DNA of 6,577 bases from Oscillospiraceae bacterium UBA6409. GTDB taxonomy: Bacteria; Bacillota; Clostridia; Oscillospirales; Oscillospiraceae. Of this stretch, positions 1 to 6,076 are shown piece after piece. Each line of letters begins with the position of its first letter. The stretch's first letter is position 1. The notes below the pieces were generated by a model that was not told the DNA's origin, did not search any database, and saw only the letters and a list, made by a program, of their open reading frames with translations. The stretch spans positions 1-6,577 of the forward strand of contig DJPP01000058.1 in the NCBI GenBank assembly GCA_002438575.1. Reading direction: 5' to 3'. The position numbers and the translations under genes are program-made.

Positions 1-2259
1 CTGCTGGATGAGACGGACGCGGCCAAGACGCGGCTGGGCCTGCACGGCAGCCCCTCCTTCGCCGGCGTGAAGGATGTGTCCCAGGCGCTGGACCGGGCGG
101 ACCACGGCGGCGTGCTGAATACCCGGGAGCTGCTGGATGTGGCGGGCGTGCTGACCGCCGCGCGGCGGGTCAGCGACTATGACGCGGAGCGTCAGGGAGA
201 GGCCACGGCCATCGACCGGCTGTTCTCCGCCCTGCACGTGAACCGCTACCTGGAGGATAAGATACGCGGCGCCATACTGGACGAGGAGACGATCGCCGAC
301 ACCGCCAGCCCGGAGCTGGCGGACATACGGCGGAATATGCGCGCGGCGGCCAGCAAGGGGCGGCAGATCCTGCAGCGGATCATCTCGTCGCCCTCCTATG
401 CCAAGGTATTGCAGGAGGCGCTGATCACCCAGCGGGACGGGCGGTTCGTGGTGCCGGTAAAGGCGGAGTGCAAGGGCAGTCTGCCGGGTCTGGTGCACGA
501 TATCTCCTCCTCCGGGGCCACGCTGTTCGTGGAGCCCATGGGCGTGGTGCAGGCCAATAACGAATTGAAGGAGTTGCAGGCCCGTGAGGAGAAGGAGATC
601 GACCGGGTGCTGCGGATCCTGTCCGGCGAGTGCGCGGCGCAGCGGGAGAATATCCTGTATGACTACGACCTGCTGGTGCAGCTGGATACCATTTTCGCCC
701 GGGCGCAGCTGAGCTACGCCATGGACGCGGGGCGTCCGCTGGTGCGGAGGCGGGGCGGCATCGACCTGAAGCGGGCGCGGCATCCTCTGCTGGACCCGGC
801 CAAGGCGGTGCCGGTGACGGTGGCGCTGGGCGGGGCGTATGACACACTGGTCATCACCGGCCCCAACACCGGCGGCAAGACCGTCACGCTGAAAACGCTG
901 GGGCTGCTGTGCCTGATGGCCCAGTGCGGCCTGCACATCCCCGCCGGCGACCAGAGCGCCGTGCAGGTGTTCGACCGGGTGCTGGCGGACGTGGGCGACG
1001 AGCAGAGCATCGAGCAGAGCCTGTCCACGTTTTCGGCGCACATGGCCAATACGGTGGAGATACTGAAGCTGGCGGATGAGAGGAGCCTGATCCTGTTCGA
1101 CGAGCTGGGGGCGGGCACCGACCCGGTGGAGGGTGCGGCGCTGGCCATCGCCATCATTCAGGATGTGCGGCGCAAGGGCGCGCTGACTGCCGCCACCACC
1201 CACTACGCAGAATTGAAGACCTTTGCCATGACCACGGCGGGGGTGGAGAACGCCAGCTGTGAGTTCGACGTGCAGACGCTGCGGCCCACCTACCGGCTGC
1301 TCATCGGCATACCGGGCAAGTCCAACGCCTTCGCCATCTCCCGGCGGCTGGGACTGGACGAGAGCGTCATCGAGGACGCTAAGGCCCAGATGGACAGCGA
1401 ATCCGTGCGTTTCGAGGACGTGCTGACCCAGCTGGAGGAGAAGCGCCAGCGGCTGGAGAAGGCCCAGGGCGAGGCGGACCGGCTGTGGCGGCAGCGGGAG
1501 GAGGACGCGCGGAAGGCGCGGACCTTCCGTGAGCAGATGGAGAAGGCCAAGGACAACGCCCGGACCAAGGGCGAGGCCGAGGCGCGGCGCATCGTGCAGC
1601 AGGCTCAGCGGCAGGCGGACCAGGTGTTCGCCGAGCTGGACGAGCTGCGGAAACAGCAGCAGCGGTCGGACTATCAGGCCGTGAATGACCGCAAGAGCGA
1701 TATACGCCGCCGCCTGAACGAGGCGGAGACGGCGCTGCACCAACGGGACGAGGACACAGAGCCGGTGCCCGCGCCCGGCCGTCCCATCGCCGTGGGCGAT
1801 ACGGTGGAGCTGGCCGGCGTGCGGACCGGCGCGGCGGTGCTGGCGGTCAATGGCGACGGCACGCTGCTTCTGCAGGCGGGCAAGATGAAGATGACCGTCA
1901 AGGCCGCGCAGGTGCGGCTGCTGGAAACGGCGGAGGAGATCGAGAAGAAGAAAAAGCAGTCCGCCGCCGCGCAGCAGCGCAGCGGACCGGCGGTGTCCAT
2001 CAACACCGGGGCGCGGGCGTCCGCCGAGCTGGACATCCGGGGTCTGGAGACGCTGGAGGCCGAGAGCGTGGTGGAGAACTACCTGGACGCGGCCTCCCGG
2101 TCCAAGCTGGGCACCGTGACCATCATCCACGGCAAGGGCACCGGCGCGCTGCGCGCCGCCGTGCATCAGCTGCTGAAGAAAAATAAGCAGGTCAAGTCCT
2201 TCCGCCTGGGCCGGTACGGCGAGGGCGAGGCCGGCGTGACCGTGGTAGAGCTGAAATGA
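1..2259 (+). CDS. mutS2: MutS2 family ATPase with Smr domain (5' end outside window)
   Basis: The reading frame is open from base 1; 752 residues are visible and the family is usually about 780-790, so roughly the first 35 residues are missing. The upstream residues LLDETDAAKTRLGLHGSPSF match the conserved MutS2 N-terminus, so the GTG at 67 is internal. In visible numbering the core/clamp region precedes the ATPase: Walker A GPNTGGKT (287-294), signature STFSAHM (342-348), Walker B LILFDELGAGTD (363-374) and ATTHY (398-402). A charged coiled coil covers about 470-580, a KOW-like segment about 595-645, and an Smr domain the last ~75 residues (LDIRG, then HGKGTGALR). The mismatch-recognition domain of MutS1 is absent. 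Family knowledge: MutS2 dimers bind branched DNA and suppress recombination in some species; in Bacillus subtilis MutS2 senses and splits collided ribosomes. Which role applies here is not shown by the sequence. The Smr motif has Arg rather than His in LDxHG, common in MutS2. A terminator follows directly. Confidence 0.97.
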   Translation: MLDETDAAKTRLGLHGSPSFAGVKDVSQALDRADHGGVLNTRELLDVAGVLTAARRVSDYDAERQGEATAIDRLFSALHVNRYLEDKIRGAILDEETIADTASPELADIRRNMRAAASKGRQILQRIISSPSYAKVLQEALITQRDGRFVVPVKAECKGSLPGLVHDISSSGATLFVEPMGVVQANNELKELQAREEKEIDRVLRILSGECAAQRENILYDYDLLVQLDTIFARAQLSYAMDAGRPLVRRRGGIDLKRARHPLLDPAKAVPVTVALGGAYDTLVITGPNTGGKTVTLKTLGLLCLMAQCGLHIPAGDQSAVQVFDRVLADVGDEQSIEQSLSTFSAHMANTVEILKLADERSLILFDELGAGTDPVEGAALAIAIIQDVRRKGALTAATTHYAELKTFAMTTAGVENASCEFDVQTLRPTYRLLIGIPGKSNAFAISRRLGLDESVIEDAKAQMDSESVRFEDVLTQLEEKRQRLEKAQGEADRLWRQREEDARKARTFREQMEKAKDNARTKGEAEARRIVQQAQRQADQVFAELDELRKQQQRSDYQAVNDRKSDIRRRLNEAETALHQRDEDTEPVPAPGRPIAVGDTVELAGVRTGAAVLAVNGDGTLLLQAGKMKMTVKAAQVRLLETAEEIEKKKKQSAAAQQRSGPAVSINTGARASAELDIRGLETLEAESVVENYLDAASRSKLGTVTIIHGKGTGALRAAVHQLLKKNKQVKSFRLGRYGEGEAGVTVVELK

Positions 2260-2262
2260 ACC

Positions 2263-2298
2263 GCACCCTCCTGCCGACGCAGGAGGGTGCCGCTTTTT
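2263..2298 (+). terminator. Intrinsic terminator of mutS2
   Basis: A perfect 12-bp stem (GCACCCTCCTGC at 2263-2274 with its complement at 2279-2290) encloses a CGAC loop and is followed by a five-T run at 2294-2298. It lies 3 bp after the mutS2 stop codon. The opposite-strand tail is poor in T, so it reads mainly as a plus-strand terminator. Confidence 0.92.
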
Positions 2299-2306
2299 CG
2301 GCGGGA

Positions 2307-2338
2307 GATAAAAAGGGACCGGCTCAGCCGGTCCCTTT
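2307..2338 (-). terminator. Intrinsic terminator of the GNAT-like gene
   Basis: A perfect 12-bp stem (2312-2323 with 2327-2338) has a three-base loop. Read on the minus strand it ends in CCCTTTTTAT, giving a five-T tail, and it lies 5 bp beyond the stop codon of the minus-strand gene ending at 2344. With the mutS2 terminator it forms a back-to-back pair of separate hairpins between convergent genes. Confidence 0.9.
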
Positions 2339-2343
2339 ATGTA

Positions 2344-3468
2344 TCACAGCTGCTTGATGAAGCAGCGGCGGCGCTTATGCTGTTCGGTCTGAAAATCCTT
2401 CCACTGGGACTGGACCTTGTCGTTCAGCTCCAGCATGGGGCCGGTCTCCGCCTGCTTGATGCCCAGCCTGTGGCAGCCCTTCATGGTCTTGCTGAGGATA
2501 ATGGCGTTGACGCCCTTTTTCTGGTAGTCCGGGTGGACGGCGATGAGCAGCAGGTCCACGGTGTCGTTCCTGCGGAAGGACTTGAGCACGTCGATCCAGC
2601 CGGTGGGCATGAGACGGCCCCGGTGCTTCTGCAGGGCGGAGGCCAGGCTGGGCGCACCCACGCCGAAGGCCACCATGCGGTCGTTCTCGTCCATGACGAA
2701 GCAGGTGGTGTTGGGGTTGATAAGGGGCGCGAACTTGGCGGAGTACTTTTTGATCTGCCGGTCGCTGAGCTCCACCGTGCCGTACAGCGGTGCGTAGGCC
2801 AGGTTGACCAGCTCGAAAAACGGCTTGAGCAGCGGCAGGTAGGACAGGCGGCTCTTGGCCTCGTGAATATGCAGGTGATGACGCTTGAGAACGAAGTCAG
2901 AGATCTTCTCCCAGCGCTGTATGGTGGCCTCGTCCTCCGGGACGGTGATAAGCTCCTCGATCCAGTCCACGTCCTTCACATAGCCCAGGGCGGCCATGTG
3001 GTCGATGTAGTAGGGATAGTTGTAGTAGGTGAAAAAGCAGCTGCGGCGGTCAAAGCCCTCCACCAGCATACCCTCGCGGTCCATGTCGGTGAAGCCCAGG
3101 GGACCGTGCACAGCGGTGCAGCCCAGCTCTCCGGCCCAGGCCTCCACTGTGCGGAACAGGGCGGAGGACACCTCCGGATCGTCGATGAAGTCCACCTGGG
3201 TGAAGCGCAGGCGGTTGGTGCCCCACTTGTCGTTGGCCTTGCGGGAGTGGATGGCGCCGATGCGGCCCACGATCTCCCCGTCGCGCATGGCCAGCCAGCA
3301 GCGGGCGTCGCAGTATTCAAAGGCGGGGTTCTTGCTGCGGTCCCAGTCGGAGAGATCATCGTCATAGGTGGCGGGAACGAACTGAGGCACGTCCTTATAC
3401 AGCTCGTTGGGGTAGTCCACGAACCGGCGCAGCTGGGATTTGTCAGTAACTTCTATAATGGAGACCAT
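2344..3468 (-). CDS. GNAT-like N-acetyltransferase family protein, substrate unknown
   Basis: A 374-residue protein. The start at 3468 (MVSIIEV) is chosen because an AGGAGG lies 8 nt upstream; an in-frame ATG at 3501 would add 11 residues that include the ribosome binding site. It resembles a widespread, poorly characterised family with two GNAT-like halves. The N-terminal half has KNPAFEY (46-52), the strand WLAMRDGEIVGRIGAI (58-73), HGPLGF (121-126) and YYNYPYYIDHMAALGY (148-163). The C-terminal half carries the acetyl-CoA loop VHPDYQKKGVNA (311-322), matching the Q/R-x-x-G-x-G/A motif, then LELND (346-350). No signal peptide or membrane segment is visible, so it is probably cytosolic. The motif predicts acyl-CoA-dependent transfer to an amine, but nothing identifies the acceptor. 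The gene converges on mutS2, is divergent from a putative small RNA, and appears to be a single transcription unit with its own terminator. Confidence 0.85.
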   Translation of the reverse strand: MVSIIEVTDKSQLRRFVDYPNELYKDVPQFVPATYDDDLSDWDRSKNPAFEYCDARCWLAMRDGEIVGRIGAIHSRKANDKWGTNRLRFTQVDFIDDPEVSSALFRTVEAWAGELGCTAVHGPLGFTDMDREGMLVEGFDRRSCFFTYYNYPYYIDHMAALGYVKDVDWIEELITVPEDEATIQRWEKISDFVLKRHHLHIHEAKSRLSYLPLLKPFFELVNLAYAPLYGTVELSDRQIKKYSAKFAPLINPNTTCFVMDENDRMVAFGVGAPSLASALQKHRGRLMPTGWIDVLKSFRRNDTVDLLLIAVHPDYQKKGVNAIILSKTMKGCHRLGIKQAETGPMLELNDKVQSQWKDFQTEQHKRRRCFIKQL

Positions 3469-3476
3469 TTGGTATA

Positions 3477-3482
3477 CCTCCT
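3477..3482 (-). promoter_or_regulatory. Ribosome binding site of the GNAT-like gene
   Basis: The minus strand reads AGGAGG, a perfect Shine-Dalgarno core, 8 nt before the ATG at 3468. It decides the start against the longer in-frame ATG at 3501. Confidence 0.9.
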
Positions 3483-3503
3483 GTATCATACAAACACACA
3501 TAT

Positions 3504-3532
3504 AGTGTACGACATTATTTCACAAAAAGCAA
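3504..3532 (-). promoter_or_regulatory. Possible promoter of the GNAT-like gene
   Basis: On the minus strand TTGCTT (3527-3532) and TACACT (3504-3509) are separated by 17 bp. The -10 box has five of six consensus bases and the -35 box only three. Initiation near 3497 would give a leader of about 30 nt containing the AGGAGG. The region is AT-rich and other hexamer pairs are possible, so this is a tentative call. Confidence 0.4.
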
Positions 3533-3540
3533 GGATAGTG

Positions 3541-3577
3541 ACATTAAGAACACATTAACTTTACCCAAATATTACCC
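3541..3577. repeat. 11-bp-phased direct repeats, candidate operator
   Basis: ACATTAA occurs at 3541-3547 and 3552-3558, and TTACCC at 3561-3566 and 3572-3577; each pair has an 11-bp period, about one helical turn. The block lies upstream of the minus-strand GNAT promoter candidate and 25-61 bp upstream of the -35 box of the plus-strand small RNA promoter. Direct repeats at this spacing are typical of OmpR/PhoB-class response-regulator sites, including Pho boxes. The match to any specific regulator is not established. Confidence 0.4.
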
Positions 3578-3582
3578 GCTGC

Positions 3583-3630
3583 AAAAAATCAGAAAAAACG
3601 TTTGACAAACCGGACAGGCAGGTGTACAAT
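3583..3630 (+). promoter_or_regulatory. Strong sigma-A-type promoter with A-tract UP element
   Basis: TTGACA (3602-3607), a perfect -35, is followed after exactly 17 bp by TACAAT (3625-3630), five of six -10 bases. Directly upstream are two A6 tracts (3583-3588 and 3593-3598) with a 10-bp period, the usual look of an UP element or intrinsic bend. Predicted initiation is at G3637 or A3638, one to two bases before the first hairpin of the putative small RNA. No plus-strand coding sequence follows, which supports a noncoding transcript. Confidence 0.88.
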
Positions 3631-3636
3631 ACGGTT

Positions 3637-3797
3637 GAGCACGAATAGAGTCACCCCCCTCTGTCCGTGCCACCCCCCTGTCGGGTATTCCCCCCTTTTA
3701 CCCGACAACACACCACCACAGGGAGCGCTACGGCGCTCCTTGTGGCCGTCTTGGGGAGGGAGAAAGAGCAGCCGAAAGGCTGCTCTTTCTTCATTTC
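3637..3797 (+). ncRNA. Putative structured small RNA with three C6 motifs (6C-like)
   Basis: A transcript of about 160 nt is inferred from the near-consensus promoter ending at 3630 and the intrinsic terminator at 3761-3790. Hairpin 1 (3639-3670) pairs GCACG with CGTGC, has one A·C mismatch, then six more pairs (one G·U), with loop UCACCCCC. The linker 3671-3678 is CACCCCCC. Hairpin 2 has a perfect 9-bp stem (3679-3687 with 3699-3707) and an 11-nt loop UUCCCCCCUUU. Hairpin 3 has a 13-bp stem (3716-3728 with 3733-3745, one G·U) capped by UACG. A G-rich linker (GGGGAGGG, 3753-3760) precedes the GAAA-capped terminator. Each C run is exactly six C followed by U, at 3654, 3673 and 3690. Family knowledge: actinobacterial 6C RNA has two stem-loops with C-rich loops and pairs with mRNAs through them; several Gram-positive small RNAs use CCC-rich loops against Shine-Dalgarno sequences. 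Homology to 6C RNA is inference from architecture only. No start codon with a ribosome binding site is seen in it. Confidence 0.8.
3761..3797 (+). terminator. Intrinsic terminator of the putative small RNA
   Basis: A 13-bp perfect stem (3761-3773 with 3778-3790) is closed by a GAAA tetraloop. The 3' arm and tail read CTTTCTTCATTT, so the T tract is interrupted but pyrimidine-rich. On the minus strand the distal arm also ends in TTTCT, so it might stop some antisense transcription coming from recG. Confidence 0.82.
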
Positions 3798-3851
3798 CGG
3801 GGGAATATCTGCCCCATGCCGTCGAGTAAACGGCTCGGAGACAGCGGAGAG

Positions 3852-3890
3852 CAGCGGCGCCGGAACATCGTTCCGGCGCCGCTGTTTATT
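3852..3890 (+). terminator. Second, very stable terminator-like hairpin before recG 3' end
   Basis: A perfect 15-bp GC-rich stem (3852-3866 with 3870-3884) with an ATC loop, extendable by a G·T and an A-T pair. It is followed on the plus strand by GTTTATT. On the minus strand the tail is CTCTCCGCTG, poor in T, so the hairpin points away from recG although it is the first one after the recG stop. It may back up the small RNA terminator and protect recG from antisense transcription, or protect the recG mRNA 3' end as a plain hairpin. The 55 bp between the two hairpins (3797-3851) show only short alternative stems and no convincing promoter or gene. Confidence 0.7.
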
Positions 3891-3924
3891 GCCGGTATTT
3901 CAAGCGCGGAGAGGGCGCCCCGCT

Positions 3925-5979
3925 TCAGTTCAGCGTGCCGTCCTTTTGCCGGAACAGGGCTTGCACCCGGCGGCGGAGCACGGCGTGCTCCGGCCGGGTC
4001 AGCAGCGGGTCGCTGGCCAGCAGCTGCTGCGCGGCGTCCCGGGCCTCGGCCAGCAGCGGCATATCGCAGCTGAGATCGGCCGCCTTCAACGTGGGCAGGC
4101 CGTGCTGGCGGCTGCCGAAAAAGTCGCCGGGCCCCCGCAGCTTCAGGTCCTCCTCGGCGATGCGGAAGCCGTCGTTGGTCTGGGTCAGGGCCTTCAGCCG
4201 CCGCTTCGTGTCGTCGTTCTGCACGTCGCTGAGCAGAACGCAATAGCTCTTGGCCTGTCCCCGGCCCACCCGGCCCCGCAGCTGGTGCAGCTGGCTCAGA
4301 CCGAAGCGGTCGGCGTTCTCCACCACCATCAGCGTGGCGTTGGGCACATCCACGCCCACCTCCACCACGGTGGTGGAGACCAAGATATCGCTCTCCCCAG
4401 CGGCGAAGGCGGCCATGATCTTTTCCTTCTCCTTTGGCTTCATACGGCCGTGGAGCACGGCTATCCGCAGCTCGGGGAAGGTATCCTCCTGCAGTGCCTT
4501 GGCGTAGGCCGTCACGGCCTTGCGCTCATCGGGCAGAGCGTCATCCTCGCCCACCAGCGGGCAGACGATGAACACCTGATGGCCCTCCTGTACCTGCTTG
4601 CGGATAAAGCCGTTGAGCCGCGCCCGGTATTTCTCGCCCAGGGCGAAGGTCTCCACTGTCTGCCGTCCCGGCGGCAGCTCGTCGATCACGGACACATCCA
4701 GATCGCCGTAAATGATGAGGGCCAGCGTCCGGGGGATCGGAGTGGCGGACAGCACCAGTGTATGGGGGGCGGTGCCCTTGTGGGACAGGGCGGAGCGCTG
4801 GTCCACGCCGAAGCGGTGCTGTTCGTCGGTGACGACCAGCCCCAGGCGCGCGTATTGCACGTCCGCCGTCAGCAGGGCGTGTGTGCCGATGCATAGGGCG
4901 ATATCCCCGCTTTGCAGGCCGGCCAGAAGGGCGCGGCGCTCTTTGACGGGGGTGGAGCCGGTGAGCAGGGCGCATTGCAGGCCGAAGCGGGCGAACAGCG
5001 GGGCCAGATTTTCGTAATGCTGGCGTGCCAGTATCTCCGTGGGGGCCATCAGGGCCGACTGCCAGCCGCTTTGGGCGGCGAACCACACACAGGCGGCGGC
5101 CACCATGGTCTTGCCGCTGCCCACGTCTCCCTGGCACAGGCGGTTCATGGGCCGGCCGGAGGTCATATCGCCCACGGCGTCAGCGATAGCGCGCCGCTGG
5201 GCGGCGGTGAGGGCAAAGGGCAGGGCGGCATAGAAGGGCGCCATATCCGCCGCCTGACAGGGCAGGCCGGCCACCGTCTCCCGCCGCTGCCGCAGCAGGG
5301 ACAGACCGCAGCTCAGCAGGAACAGCTCCTCGAACACCAGACGCCGCCGCGCGGTATCCAGCGCCTCCTCCGAGGCGGGGAAATGGATGTTCTCATAGGC
5401 GAACCCGGCATAGCACAGATGGTGCGCCTGCCGGATCTCGTCCGGCAGCACATCCTCCGGCAGGTCGCGGCACTGGTCCAGCCCCTGGCGCACGGCCTTG
5501 GCCACCATAGTCTGGGTCAGCCCCGCCGTCAGGGGATAAACGGGCATGATGCGGCCGGTGAGCAGCTGCTTCCCCTCCGTCTCCAGCAGGGGATTGACCA
5601 TGCGGCGGCGCACACCGCCGCCCTCGACCTTGCCGTAGAAGATGTAGGTCTCTCCCGGATGCAGGGCGTTTTTGCGGTATTCCTGGTGGAAGAAGGATAC
5701 ATCCAGCACGCCGCCCTCGTCCACGGCCCGTACCTGCACCAGCGTCTGTCCGCCGCGGATACGGGCGGCGGTGGGAGGCTGGGCGATCATAGCCCTGCAG
5801 CAGGCGTATTCGCCCTCCGGCAGGTCCCGGATGGGGTAGAGCTGCGAACGGTCCTCCCAACGGCGGGGATAGTAGGCGATCAGGTCGCCCAGGGTGAAAA
5901 CGCCCAGCTTTTCAAAAGCCTTGGCCCGGGTCTCGCCCACACCTTTGATATAGCGGATATCGGTATTCAGATCGGCCAT
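3925..5979 (-). CDS. recG: ATP-dependent DNA helicase RecG
   Basis: A full-length 684-residue RecG (family about 680-690). RecG is a superfamily 2 double-stranded DNA translocase that remodels stalled replication forks and Holliday junctions in the cytosol. The N-terminal wedge/OB region (about 1-250) includes the helix-hairpin-helix-like start IKGVGETRAKAFEKLGV. Helicase motifs follow in order: Walker A GDVGSGKT (284-291), APTEILARQH (312-321), DEQHRFG (385-391), SATPIPRT (411-418), HGRM (510-513), STTVVEVGVDVPN (535-547) and QLRGRVGRG (566-574). The C-terminal translocation (TRG) region has GFRIAEEDLKLRGPGDFFG (604-622). No key residue is missing. The ATG at 5979 has AAGGAG 9 nt upstream and a good promoter, so the start is firm. 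The gene stands alone between the FAD dehydrogenase terminator and the small RNA locus, with which it converges. Confidence 0.98.
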   Translation of the reverse strand: MADLNTDIRYIKGVGETRAKAFEKLGVFTLGDLIAYYPRRWEDRSQLYPIRDLPEGEYACCRAMIAQPPTAARIRGGQTLVQVRAVDEGGVLDVSFFHQEYRKNALHPGETYIFYGKVEGGGVRRRMVNPLLETEGKQLLTGRIMPVYPLTAGLTQTMVAKAVRQGLDQCRDLPEDVLPDEIRQAHHLCYAGFAYENIHFPASEEALDTARRRLVFEELFLLSCGLSLLRQRRETVAGLPCQAADMAPFYAALPFALTAAQRRAIADAVGDMTSGRPMNRLCQGDVGSGKTMVAAACVWFAAQSGWQSALMAPTEILARQHYENLAPLFARFGLQCALLTGSTPVKERRALLAGLQSGDIALCIGTHALLTADVQYARLGLVVTDEQHRFGVDQRSALSHKGTAPHTLVLSATPIPRTLALIIYGDLDVSVIDELPPGRQTVETFALGEKYRARLNGFIRKQVQEGHQVFIVCPLVGEDDALPDERKAVTAYAKALQEDTFPELRIAVLHGRMKPKEKEKIMAAFAAGESDILVSTTVVEVGVDVPNATLMVVENADRFGLSQLHQLRGRVGRGQAKSYCVLLSDVQNDDTKRRLKALTQTNDGFRIAEEDLKLRGPGDFFGSRQHGLPTLKAADLSCDMPLLAEARDAAQQLLASDPLLTRPEHAVLRRRVQALFRQKDGTLN

Positions 5980-5988
5980 GGGCGTTCA

Positions 5989-5994
5989 CTCCTT
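5989..5994 (-). promoter_or_regulatory. recG: Ribosome binding site of recG
   Basis: The minus strand reads AAGGAG, 9 nt before the recG ATG, which confirms that start. Confidence 0.88.
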
Positions 5995-6007
5995 CGCGGT
6001 TTTTCCC

Positions 6008-6036
6008 ATTGTACCACAGCCGCGCGGCAAAGACAA
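6008..6036 (-). promoter_or_regulatory. recG: Extended -10 promoter of recG
   Basis: On the minus strand TTGTCT (6031-6036) and TACAAT (6008-6013) are 17 bp apart, and the -10 is preceded by TGG, giving an extended -10 element that offsets the four-of-six -35. Initiation near 6001 would leave a leader of about 22 nt containing the AAGGAG. The -35 lies within the T-rich tail of the upstream gene's terminator. Confidence 0.78.
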
Positions 6037-6071
6037 ACGAAAAACCGGGGCGGCAGTGCCGTCCCGGTTTT
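6031..6071 (-). terminator. Intrinsic terminator of the FAD-dependent dehydrogenase gene
   Basis: A 13-bp stem (6041-6053 with 6059-6071, one G·T) encloses a five-base loop. Read on the minus strand it ends GGTTTTTCGTTTG, a good T tail. It begins 5 bp after the stop codon of the minus-strand gene ending at 6077 and separates that gene from recG. Confidence 0.9.
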
Positions 6072-6076
6072 GTATC

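Noticed and set aside
67..69. GTG as start codon of mutS2
   Set aside because: The frame is open upstream to base 1 and the upstream residues match the MutS2 N-terminal region.
3499..3501. ATG at 3501 as start of the GNAT-like gene
   Set aside because: It would encode its own AGGAGG ribosome binding site, and the extra 11 residues look unlike protein; the ATG at 3468 is ideally spaced from AGGAGG.
2287..3558. Long plus-strand open frame of 423 codons opposite the GNAT-like gene
   Set aside because: It is a shadow of the GC-rich minus-strand gene, has no protein-like composition or family motifs, begins inside a terminator and runs through the promoter region.
3637..3797. Small RNA as SRP RNA, 6S RNA, RNase P RNA or a riboswitch
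   Set aside because: The SRP GGAAG-loop region, the 6S promoter-mimic bulge and RNase P conserved cores are not seen, and no coding sequence follows for a riboswitch to control.
3639..3797. CRISPR-like reading of the repeated CACCCCCCU motif
   Set aside because: The repeats are only nine bases, spaced irregularly, embedded in hairpins and not separated by unique spacers of constant length.
3602..3829. Small plus-strand frame of 75 codons over the small RNA
   Set aside because: Its only start codon is the TTG of the -35 hexamer, upstream of the predicted transcription start, and no Shine-Dalgarno is present.
3667..4896. Plus-strand open frame spanning the small RNA and the 3' half of recG
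   Set aside because: No ribosome binding site, no recognisable domain, and it passes through two terminator hairpins.
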